Source: Candidatus Accumulibacter sp. ACC003
GTDB lineage: Bacteria; Pseudomonadota; Gammaproteobacteria; Burkholderiales; Rhodocyclaceae
Reading direction: 5' to 3'
Assembly (NCBI RefSeq): GCF_907163085.1
Contig: NZ_CAJQTX010000001.1
Location: forward strand, 327,001-391,000
DNA: 64,000 bases
Made by a program: the position numbers and the translations under genes. Shown one piece after another: positions 57,148 through 64,000 of the stretch (within the stretch, counting starts at the first letter, position 1; the number at the start of each line of letters is the position of its first letter). A model generated the notes under the pieces. That model had not been told where the DNA came from, made no database searches, and saw nothing but the letters and a program-made list of their open reading frames with translations.

Positions 57148-57918
57148 TCATGGCTCGATCTGGTCCTTCATGCGATAGCTCTTGCCCTCGATGATGACGG
57201 TTTCGGCATGGTGGAGCAGGCGGTCGAGGAGCGCTGAGGTCAGCGTGCTGTCGTGGTTGAAGATTTCCGACCAATGTTTGTAGGCGAGATTGGTCGTGAT
57301 GACCAAGGCGCCGCGCTCATAGCGTTCGCTGATCACCTGGAAGAGCAGATCGGCGCCATGCTTGTCGATGGGCAGATAGCCGAGCTCGTCGACGACCAGC
57401 AGTCGCGGCTGCAGATACTTGCGCAGCTCGCGCTTGAGGCCACCCTGCGCCTGCGCGGCGGAAAGCGAGTTGATGATCTCGACCGCCGTGGTAAACAGGA
57501 CCGGGTAGCCACACAGACACGCGGTGTGGGCCAGCGCGATACTGAGATGGCTCTTGCCCAGGCCGACATTGGCCATGAAGATCACATTGCCCTTGTCCTC
57601 GATGAAACGCAGGCGAAAGAGATTCTGGATCTGCGGCCGGTTGATCTTCGTCGGCCAACTCCACTGGAACTGATCGAGCGTCTTGAGCACCGGCAATCGA
57701 GCCAGCCCGATGCGTCGCTGGATGCTGCGATCTTCACGGGCATGCGCCTCCCCTTCGATCAGGCGCGCCAGATACTCGACGTGCGACCACTGCTCGGCGC
57801 CCGCTTGCTGCGCCAGGGATTCAAAGTGGTCGCCCAGATGCGACAGTTTGAGGCTCGCCAGTTGGACGCGTAAGGCCTCGCTTGCCGCGGTGCCGGAAGC
57901 TTCAGTGCGCATCGCCAT
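57148..57918 (-). CDS. istB: IstB-like ATPase (orphan IS21 helper)
   Basis: This 256-residue AAA+ ATPase of the IS21 helper type has a Walker A variant in NVGLGKSHLSIALAH, Walker B LLVVDELGYLPID and sensor sequence VITTNLAYKHWSEIF. It would stimulate the IstA transposase. No istA gene lies upstream on the same strand: 57919-58099 is non-coding and the next sequence is another IS21 element. It is therefore an orphan, probably left by deletion. ATG 57918 gives the usual start. Confidence 0.85.
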   Translation of the reverse strand: MAMRTEASGTAASEALRVQLASLKLSHLGDHFESLAQQAGAEQWSHVEYLARLIEGEAHAREDRSIQRRIGLARLPVLKTLDQFQWSWPTKINRPQIQNLFRLRFIEDKGNVIFMANVGLGKSHLSIALAHTACLCGYPVLFTTAVEIINSLSAAQAQGGLKRELRKYLQPRLLVVDELGYLPIDKHGADLLFQVISERYERGALVITTNLAYKHWSEIFNHDSTLTSALLDRLLHHAETVIIEGKSYRMKDQIEP

Positions 57919-58100
57919 GCCCCTCACCTCGACGCTCACGAAACCTGACCCTTTTTCGCTCACTGGAACGGATCCAGGAGATGCGCAGGAGTCGGTCATC
58001 TGCGCGATGCCGGCTGTGATCGAATGAGGGTTTGTGGCGGCGCGGCGGCGCGGCGACACGCTCCGTCCGACGGGGATTTTTTTGAGGGTAAATGGATGCT

Positions 58101-58200
58101 GTTAATTCGCGCCGCTATAAGGCCATTTCGGTGGCGGCGTAATGAGGCCACTGGACTCGCGGCGCAATGAGGCCAGAGCAATCGCGGCGCAATAAGGCCA
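58101..58200. repeat. Four 25-bp direct repeats at the left end of the IS21 element
   Basis: Sequence of the type cGGCGcAATgAGGCCA recurs with exact 25-base spacing (GGCCA at 58121, 58146, 58171 and 58196). Multiple terminal repeats bound by IstA are a recognised IS21-family feature. Confidence 0.88.
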
Positions 58201-58274
58201 CGTAGAAGGCAAGTAGAGGCGGTTTCGGACTTCCGATTGCGTAACCTCTGGCAATTTTGCCGGGGGCAGGCGCA

Positions 58275-59834
58275 ATGGCTAACAGGAAGTTCGAAATGTA
58301 CGAAATACGACAAATGATTCAACGCCTGCGACTAGGCGAAAGCAATCGCGCGGTGGCCCGAGCGCAGGGGGTGGGGCGCGACACAGTCGGGCGTGTGCGA
58401 GACATCGCCGCGGCTCAGAACTGGCTGGAGGCGACGAACCCGCTGCCGGACGATGCGACGATCGCACGGTACTACCAGACGGCGGGCAAAGGGACGAGCG
58501 CCGGTGCGGGCAAGAACCCGACGCACCTGTCTACGGTGGAGCCCTTTCGCGAGAAGGTTCTGGAATGGCATCGCCAGGGCATCGCGGTGAGCAGCATCCG
58601 CCAGGCGCTGGCCCGCCAGTACAGCTACGGCGGCAGCGTGCATGCCGTCTATCGCTTTCTGCGCAGCGAAGCCGCCCCGGCCCCGGTGGCCACCGTGATG
58701 CTCGACTTTGCCGTCGGCGAACAGGCGCAGGTCGACTTCGGTTCGGGACCGCTGATCACCGATCGCCATTCCGGCGAGGTGTTCAAGACCTGGTTCTTCG
58801 TCATGACCTTGTCGTGGAGTCGGCACCAGTACGCCGAGCTGGTGCGCAACCAGAGCGTCGAGACCTGGCTGGCCTGCCACCGGCACGCCTTCGAGTGGTT
58901 CAACGGCGTTCCGCGCAAGGTGCGGATCGACAATCCCAAGTGTGCGATCACGCGCGCCTGCTACTACGAGCCGACGGTACAGCGCGCCTACGCCGAACTC
59001 GCGCTCGGCTATGCCTTTGTAATCGACCCCTGTCCGGTCGCGGACCCGGCCAAGAAAGGGCGTGTGGAGTCGGGCGTCAAATATGTGAAAGGCAACTTCA
59101 TGCCGCTGCGCGAGTTTCATGGTCTGGTGCACGCGAATGCACAACTGCATGAATGGATTCAGGGTGAGGCGGGCAATCGCCTGCACGGCAGTACGCGTGA
59201 GCGGCCGCTCATGCGCTTCAACGAAACAGAGCAGGCGCTGCTGCAGCCGCTGCCCGCCGTTGCGCCAACGTGCCCGACCTGGGCCAAGGGCAAGCTGCAC
59301 GGCAACGGCCACGTCCAGCATGCGTACTGCCACTACTCGGCGCCGTTTCGCCTGATCCACCAGACGCTGTGGTTGGAAATCACGCCGGATGTCGTACGCA
59401 TCTACCACGAGCACGAACTGGTGGCGATCCATCCGCGCCTGTTCAAAGCGGGTACGCGGTCGACCGTCGAGGATCATCTGCCACCCGACGCCCAGGCTTA
59501 CTTCATGCGCGATCCGCAGTGGTGCTTGACCCAGGCCACGGCGGTCGGGCCGGCCTGTCGGGCGGTCGTCGAGAGCTTGTTCGCCAAGCGTGTGCTCGAC
59601 CAGCTGCGCGCCGTCCAGGGCTTGCTGCGCCTGGCCGATCAGTTCGGTCGCGGCCGACTCGACGCGGCGTGTAGCCGCGCGCTGAACTTTGGTACGCCGA
59701 GCTATCGCACGATCAAGCAGATCCTCAAGACCGGACTCGATCAGCAGCCGGAGTTGATCGACGCGCCGACGCTGGAAGCGCCCTATCTGAGTGGCGGCCA
59801 CTTCCGCCGCCAGTCCTCCGATCTGTTGCATTGA
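58275..59834 (+). CDS. istA: IS21-family transposase IstA
   Basis: This 519-residue transposase has an N-terminal helix-turn-helix (EIRQMIQRLRLGESNRAVARAQGVGRDTV). The DDE core has AQVDFG for the first Asp, RIDNPKC for the second, and GRVESGVKYVKGNF for the Glu. ATG 58275 follows a GGGGGCAGG stretch. It appears full length; istB follows after 55 bases. Confidence 0.92.
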   Translation: MANRKFEMYEIRQMIQRLRLGESNRAVARAQGVGRDTVGRVRDIAAAQNWLEATNPLPDDATIARYYQTAGKGTSAGAGKNPTHLSTVEPFREKVLEWHRQGIAVSSIRQALARQYSYGGSVHAVYRFLRSEAAPAPVATVMLDFAVGEQAQVDFGSGPLITDRHSGEVFKTWFFVMTLSWSRHQYAELVRNQSVETWLACHRHAFEWFNGVPRKVRIDNPKCAITRACYYEPTVQRAYAELALGYAFVIDPCPVADPAKKGRVESGVKYVKGNFMPLREFHGLVHANAQLHEWIQGEAGNRLHGSTRERPLMRFNETEQALLQPLPAVAPTCPTWAKGKLHGNGHVQHAYCHYSAPFRLIHQTLWLEITPDVVRIYHEHELVAIHPRLFKAGTRSTVEDHLPPDAQAYFMRDPQWCLTQATAVGPACRAVVESLFAKRVLDQLRAVQGLLRLADQFGRGRLDAACSRALNFGTPSYRTIKQILKTGLDQQPELIDAPTLEAPYLSGGHFRRQSSDLLH

Positions 59835-59889
59835 GCCGCCGCACGGCGCGCCGATCCTTGCTCATCCCTTATCTATCTGGAATCCGCTC

Positions 59890-60690
59890 ATGAATCCCAT
59901 GCTCCAACTTGAACCCCTGCTCAAGCAACTGCGCCTGTCCGGCATCCTCGACTCGCTCGAAGCGAGAAACCGTCAGGCGATCGAGGCCAAGCTGGCTTAC
60001 ACCGACTTCCTGGCGCTGCTGGTCGAGGACGAAGTCGCCCGTCGTGATCAGCGTCAGTTTACCCAGCGCCTGCGCAAGGCGCAGGTGGTCGGCGACAAGA
60101 CTCTGGAACGTTTCGATTGCAGCCACAGTCCGTCGGTCAATCACGCCTTGATTGCCGAACTGGCGACCTGTCGTTTCGTCACCGAACATGCGCCGGTGCT
60201 GATCGCCGGCCCGACCGGTACCGGCAAGTCTCATCTGGTCCAGTCGCTCTGCCATTGCGCACTGCGCGCCGGCCACGAGGTGCTGTTCATTTCGCACGCC
60301 AAGCTACTGGCTCAGCTGCACGCGGCGCGGGCGACCGATTCCTTTGAGCGCAAGCTGCGTCAGCTGGCACGCGTCGATGTCCTGGCCATTGATGACTTCG
60401 GGCTGCGTCCCATGCGCTCGCCGCAGGATGAGGATTTCCACGATCTGATCGACGCCCGTTACGAGCGCACAACCACCTTGCTGACGAGCAATTTGCACTT
60501 CGGCGAGTGGGGCGCGGCGTTTCCCAACAAGTTGATGGGGGCGGCGACGCTCGACCGTTTGTGCGACCGTGCCTATCAGATCATTCTCGATGGCGAGACC
60601 CGGCGCAAACCGCGCCCTATGCCGGAAGCAACGCCGCCCGGCCGGAACACGGCCCGCGACGTGGCCACGTCTTCTCCCGCCACGCGTTAG
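59890..60690 (+). CDS. istB: IS21 helper ATPase IstB
   Basis: This 266-residue AAA+ ATPase has an N-terminal helical IstB_N-type region (LLKQLRLSGILDSLEARNRQA), Walker A GPTGTGKSH, Walker B VLAIDDFGLRP and the arginine-rich sensor (TLLTSNLHFGEWGAAF, LDRLCDRAYQIIL). It partners the IstA upstream. ATG 59890 is chosen over an in-frame start inside istA. Confidence 0.92.
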   Translation: MNPMLQLEPLLKQLRLSGILDSLEARNRQAIEAKLAYTDFLALLVEDEVARRDQRQFTQRLRKAQVVGDKTLERFDCSHSPSVNHALIAELATCRFVTEHAPVLIAGPTGTGKSHLVQSLCHCALRAGHEVLFISHAKLLAQLHAARATDSFERKLRQLARVDVLAIDDFGLRPMRSPQDEDFHDLIDARYERTTTLLTSNLHFGEWGAAFPNKLMGAATLDRLCDRAYQIILDGETRRKPRPMPEATPPGRNTARDVATSSPATR

Positions 60691-60961
60691 GACCTCAGCG
60701 GCGAGCAAACCCTGGGGCGCTGCCCCAGACCCCGCACTCGCCGTGAGGCAGCCGCCGGGGATAAAAACCCTCCCCGGCAACTGCCATCAGCGTCTGCGAC
60801 CTCCAGGGTGTCAAGGGGCTTTCGCGGCATAAACGCCAAACAGCCGGCATTTATTCCACGGTCCCCTGGACACCCTTCCGGTCGCCACTTGCCACGTTGC
60901 AAGAAGCCTAAAAACGGCGTAAAACCGACCCGTCCGAAACCGCTAAAACAGCCACTTCTCC

Positions 60962-61011
60962 TGGCCGCATTACGCCGCGATTCGCTGGCCTTAATGTGCC
61001 GCAAATTGACA
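60962..61011. repeat. Right-end 25-bp repeats of the IS21 element (inverted)
   Basis: Two inverted copies of the 25-base unit (TGGCCgcATTACGCCGCGAT and TGGCCTTAATGTGCCGCA) lie 25 bases apart and match the left-end set. They complete the element's binding sites. Confidence 0.82.
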
Positions 61012-61309
61012 GATGCGCTTGGCGCGTGCGGCAGGGAAGCCTCGGAGCTGGGTCAAGGGCAGGCGGCGGCTTTTTGCAGCCTGGCGAAGCCTCCCTTGAC
61101 GCAGCGGAGGGGCGCGAGGCTGAGGGGTGGCAGTAAGCGCGGCAGTATCGGGCTTACTGCCCTGGAGACGGGTGTTTGCGTGTATTGAATTCGCGCCGAT
61201 CGCCGTTTCAGCGACTGACCATCGTGACCCTCCCGGCGCACGGTCGGGGCGCGAGCGGGCGACCAGCTCAGCCGCCGGCGAGCGAGCCAGTGCACACGCC
61301 GCCGCGCCT
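61012..61309. other. Structured non-coding stretch between two IS21-type elements
   Basis: No gene is supported. GGCAGTAAGC (61129-61138) and GCTTACTGCC (61152-61161) form a perfect ten-base stem. GTCAAGGG (61052) pairs with CCCTTGAC (61093) inside a wider AGCCTCG/CGAGGCT bracket (61038-61121). It may hold the end of the neighbouring istA/istB element. Confidence 0.5.
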
Positions 61310-62131
61310 TCAGGACGCTGCGGACTCGTCCGTTGGGGCGACGTTCCTCGACGCCGAGCATTTAGCCGCCGCTACCGAGGCCGCCGCCGTGATCGTCGGG
61401 GCGCTTCCTGGCTCGCTGCGCAGAGAAGGTCCGCTCAAGCGCAGGATGATGCAGCGATGCTGCAGTCGGTCGAGCAGCGCATCGACGAGCGGCTTCTTCT
61501 GAAACAACTCGTACCAGTCGGGCAGATCGAGATTCGTGGAAATCAGCGTTGACAGCCCCAGGCTATAGCGCTGATCCATCAGGCGGAAAAAGGCGTTGAC
61601 CTGTTCCGGTTTCAGATTGAGGTAGCCCAGCTCATCGATGGCGATCAGTGGCATGCGGCACAACTGGTTGAGCAGGCCCACCGTCGAGCGATCGGCGAGC
61701 GAGGCATACAAGGCGTCGAGCAAAGCCTGGGCGTTGTAGAAGCGCGCGCGATAACCGTTCAGACACGCCTCGCGGAGCAGTCCCACCGCGATCCCGGACT
61801 TGCCGGTCCCCGGCGGACCGATCAACAACACGTTCTCGCCCCGGCGCAGGAATTCCAGTCCGGCCAGCGTCATCACCTGCGCCTTGTTCACGCTCGGCTG
61901 CCGCGCAAAAGGAAACGACTGCAAGGTCCAGGGCCAAGGCAAATGCGCCTGACTCAGGCGATAAGCCAGACTCTTCTCACGTCGGGCCGCGTCTTCCGCG
62001 CCGAGCAGACGGAAGAGCACCTCCGGAACCGGCGTCCCCTGGCGCTCGGCCAAATCGAGTTCCGCATCGAGCACCGCCGCCATCCCCGACCAGCGCATCT
62101 GCCCAAGCAAAGCCTTCAAACGCTCACGCAT
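61310..62131 (-). CDS. istB: IstB-like ATPase of a second IS21-type unit
   Basis: This 273-residue AAA+ ATPase has Walker A GPPGTGKSG, Walker B LIAIDELGYLNL and the sensor STLISTNLDLPDWYELF. It differs clearly from the other two IstB proteins in the window. The start ATG 62131 overlaps the istA stop by eight bases, so the two are translationally coupled. The C-terminal tail is Ala-rich. Confidence 0.9.
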   Translation of the reverse strand: MRERLKALLGQMRWSGMAAVLDAELDLAERQGTPVPEVLFRLLGAEDAARREKSLAYRLSQAHLPWPWTLQSFPFARQPSVNKAQVMTLAGLEFLRRGENVLLIGPPGTGKSGIAVGLLREACLNGYRARFYNAQALLDALYASLADRSTVGLLNQLCRMPLIAIDELGYLNLKPEQVNAFFRLMDQRYSLGLSTLISTNLDLPDWYELFQKKPLVDALLDRLQHRCIILRLSGPSLRSEPGSAPTITAAASVAAAKCSASRNVAPTDESAAS

Positions 62132-63551
62132 CATCACCTCCATCGTCGAGATTGAAGAAATCCCCCGCCACCTGCTGCAGGATCATGTGCTCCAGGCGAC
62201 CCATGTCGAACAGACCGAACTGCAGCGCCTGTGCCACGGCTGCCAGCAAAGGCTCCTTCGGATAGGTCCGCTTGAAGTCCAGCAAGCGGCGCAGCGGTCG
62301 CACCCCCCGGCCATGCGCCTGCCGGACCAGCGCGGCGACGTAGGCATCGAGCAGTGGATCGTGCCCCTGCAGCAAAATCGCCTCGCGCGGCGGCGTGCGC
62401 GGCCGCGGCTGCGGGGTCGGGTGATGCCCAGGGAGCTTCTGCTTCGTATCGCGCACGCCGATCAGGCGGGCATGCACGGCGAGCAGTTGATCACCCCGGC
62501 AGACCCTGACCTCGGTGGCATACAGATAGACGCTCAGCGCCTGGCCCACCCAGCGTTCGGGCACTGAATAGCGATTCGTCTCAAGCGACACGAAACCCTG
62601 CAGATCGACCACCCGCTCGACGACTTGATAGACCGGCGGCAGCACCGCCGGCAGCGGCTGCAGGCAAGGCCTCTCGACGGCGTAGGCGGCGTTCGGCGCC
62701 ACCCCCAGAGCGCGCTTCGGTTTGGCATTGGCGACGTTCTCGCACCAGGCCAGCACCTGCGCGTTCAGGTCGGCGAAATCGCGAAACGTCCGGCCGGCCA
62801 GGAAATTGCCTTCGATCCAGGAAAAAGGTCTTTCAATCCTCCCCTTGCGATCAGGTTTGTTCACCGCGTGCGCGCGGAAAGCGAAGCCCAGCGTACGTGC
62901 CAGGGCGACCATCTCGGGCGCAAACACGGCCTCGTCGCCGGCCCCGGCGACGACGATCACGCTGGTATTGTCGATGACGCAGGTCGGGCAGCTGCCGGCC
63001 ATGAAACGGACGGCTTCGAGCAGGAACTGCTTGGCTTCGAAACGCGTGAAACGCGGAAAGTACTGAACGAAGAGCCGCCGCGAATACGCCAGGATCAGTG
63101 ACGCGCATTGCGCCGTCAGCGGCTTGCCGGCCAAGATCACGCGATGTGGCGAGGTATCGTGCTGCATCTCCTGACCTGGGGCGAAGTAATACTCGCCGGC
63201 GCGTTTCGGCGGCGTGCGCAGATCGGCTTCGCGGATCCAGCGGGTCAGCGTGCTGTAGCCCGGACGAAGGTCCAGCTCCGCTGCCAGCATCTCCTGGATC
63301 CGCACCCCATTGCCGCGCGCGCGCTCGAAGGCAGAGACCAGCCAAAGCCGAACCGGCGCTGGGCACGCGACAGGCGCCGGGCACGCGGCTGGCCGAGCGC
63401 CCTCTGCGGTATCGGGCGGGGAAGCCGCCGGATACCGCAGGATACGGCGAACGGTGTTACGCGAGAGCTTCAAGAGCCGGCTGATCTCGCGCAGCGCCAG
63501 ACCTTGCTGATGCAATGTCAGCACGGCTTGATGAATTTCGGGCGATTTCAT
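62124..63551 (-). CDS. istA: IstA-like transposase of a second IS21-type unit
   Basis: This 475-residue transposase has an N-terminal helix-turn-helix (VLTLHQQGLALREISRLLKLSRNTVRRILRYP). The DDE core has GQEMQHDTSPH, CVIDNTSVIV and KGRIERPFSWIEGNF. A C-terminal RVR-like beta domain (VSLETNRYSVPERWVGQ) follows. Its start lies inside the ParB-like gene, and istB overlaps its end, so the three genes form one coupled set. Confidence 0.9.
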   Translation of the reverse strand: MKSPEIHQAVLTLHQQGLALREISRLLKLSRNTVRRILRYPAASPPDTAEGARPAACPAPVACPAPVRLWLVSAFERARGNGVRIQEMLAAELDLRPGYSTLTRWIREADLRTPPKRAGEYYFAPGQEMQHDTSPHRVILAGKPLTAQCASLILAYSRRLFVQYFPRFTRFEAKQFLLEAVRFMAGSCPTCVIDNTSVIVVAGAGDEAVFAPEMVALARTLGFAFRAHAVNKPDRKGRIERPFSWIEGNFLAGRTFRDFADLNAQVLAWCENVANAKPKRALGVAPNAAYAVERPCLQPLPAVLPPVYQVVERVVDLQGFVSLETNRYSVPERWVGQALSVYLYATEVRVCRGDQLLAVHARLIGVRDTKQKLPGHHPTPQPRPRTPPREAILLQGHDPLLDAYVAALVRQAHGRGVRPLRRLLDFKRTYPKEPLLAAVAQALQFGLFDMGRLEHMILQQVAGDFFNLDDGGDDA

Positions 63552-64000
63552 CGGGGCATACCTTCCTCAGGTGGCACTGAAGAGACGCCAGCGCCAATTG
63601 CAAAGCGCCGACCGCGGTGGTGACGGCGGGCGGCAGCTCCGCTGGCGAGGGCGCCAGGGCGAATAACCGCCGAGCCAGACGGGCGCCTACCGCGTCGAGA
63701 ATGCGGATGTCGGCCAGGACTTCGCCTTCCGGACCCTCGCGCAGGCTCTCGGCGCTCTTCTCGTCGGCTTTGGCGGTCAGCGAATTGAGCAACAGCTGTG
63801 GGGCCTCGACCATCCGCTCGCGCACCGTCCGCGAAGCGCCTTGATAGTGCGCGAACCAGGTCGCCAGCTGCCGGGTCGTCAGCGGCGTCGTGTGCAGGCT
63901 GGCCAGTAGTTGTTCGGCGTGGGCGCTGTTGGCGCGCGCCAACGGGCCGAGAATCCGCACCGCCGCCCAGGCCGAGACCTTTCCCTGGCGTACCGCCGTC
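63457..64000 (-). CDS. ParB-like protein preceding IstA (5' end outside window)
   Basis: The frame is open to the window edge. Visible residues include VRQGKVSAWAAVRILGPLARANSAHAEQLLASL, LTTRQLATWFAHYQGASRTVRERM and LLLNSLTAKADEKSAESLREGPEGEVLADIRILDAVGARLARRL. This resembles the C-terminal half of ParB/RepB-type proteins found next to some IstA/IstB pairs. Its stop lies 95 bases inside the istA gene. The N-terminal ParB nuclease/CTPase domain would be outside the window, so the call rests on the partial match. Confidence 0.6.
   Translation of the reverse strand, partial: TAVRQGKVSAWAAVRILGPLARANSAHAEQLLASLHTTPLTTRQLATWFAHYQGASRTVRERMVEAPQLLLNSLTAKADEKSAESLREGPEGEVLADIRILDAVGARLARRLFALAPSPAELPPAVTTAVGALQLALASLQCHLRKVCPDEIARNSSSRADIASARSGAARDQPALEALA

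Larger units (their letters stand above)
58100..61011 (+). mobile_element. Complete IS21-family insertion sequence
   Basis: The left end TGTTAATTCGCGCCGCTATA and the right end (other strand) TGTCAATTTGCGGCACATTA are imperfect inverted repeats starting with TG. A five-base GATGC lies directly outside both ends (58095-58099 and 61012-61016), the target duplication. The element carries intact istA and istB and multiple 25-bp internal repeats near both ends. It is about 2.9 kb and probably active. Confidence 0.9.

Noticed and set aside
58101..58200. CRISPR or plasmid iteron array
   Set aside because: The 25-bp repeats sit inside the end of an IS21 element and recur inverted at its other end, so they are transposase-binding repeats.

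Overview
This is a GC-rich proteobacterial chromosome segment, most likely betaproteobacterial. A Rhodocyclales / Candidatus Accumulibacter-like origin is my inference from codon bias and gene content (Liv transporter, PutA, many c-di-GMP proteins, heavy insertion-sequence load). No rRNA gene anchors the taxonomy, and I recognised no rRNA, tRNA or CRISPR array.

Layout. 1-7.6 kb: the radA 3' end; a minus-strand operon of two periplasmic solute-binding proteins followed by a membrane diguanylate cyclase; a large FtsX/YbbP-type permease; and a SixA-Nudix fusion. 7.4-10 kb: serC-serA (serine biosynthesis) and a small membrane protein. 10.6-17.5 kb: a plus-strand signalling block (response regulator-PAS-histidine kinase, single-domain response regulator, REC-PAS-GGDEF, and membrane PAS-GGDEF-EAL). 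17.5-29.3 kb: an EamA exporter, livFGMH, a ParE-type toxin-antitoxin pair, putA, livJ under a GntR/FCD regulator with a perfect 16-bp palindrome, and a VapBC-type pair. 29.5-35.7 kb: DUF3616, then a minus-strand arsS / HAD / TVP38-FAD oxidoreductase / DUF547 run that looks like an arsenosugar-associated operon.

36.6-51.6 kb: a capsule-type polysaccharide locus of the ABC-transporter class. It holds kpsM, kpsT, a KpsE-like co-polymerase and an outer-membrane export protein. Three overlapping genes for unusual coiled-coil proteins follow: sulfotransferase-like plus coiled coil, FkbM-like methyltransferase plus a very long repeat-built coiled coil, and TPR-like plus methyltransferase. Two AT-richer glycosyltransferases come next. 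A PL5/alginate-lyase-like protein with a replaced catalytic histidine lies further on (54.2 kb). The most exciting possibility is that the repeat-expanded coiled coil behind a methyltransferase domain is a chain-length ruler, by analogy with WbdD of E. coli O9a. Its DNA contains recent tandem duplications that would change ruler length.

51.6-64 kb: an insertion-sequence graveyard and nest. It contains IS5, IS3 and ISAs1 fragments, a complete ISL3-family element (8-bp target duplication), an IS4-family transposase, an orphan istB, a complete IS21-family element with 25-bp terminal repeats and a 5-bp target duplication, and a second istA/istB pair preceded by a ParB-like gene that runs off the window.
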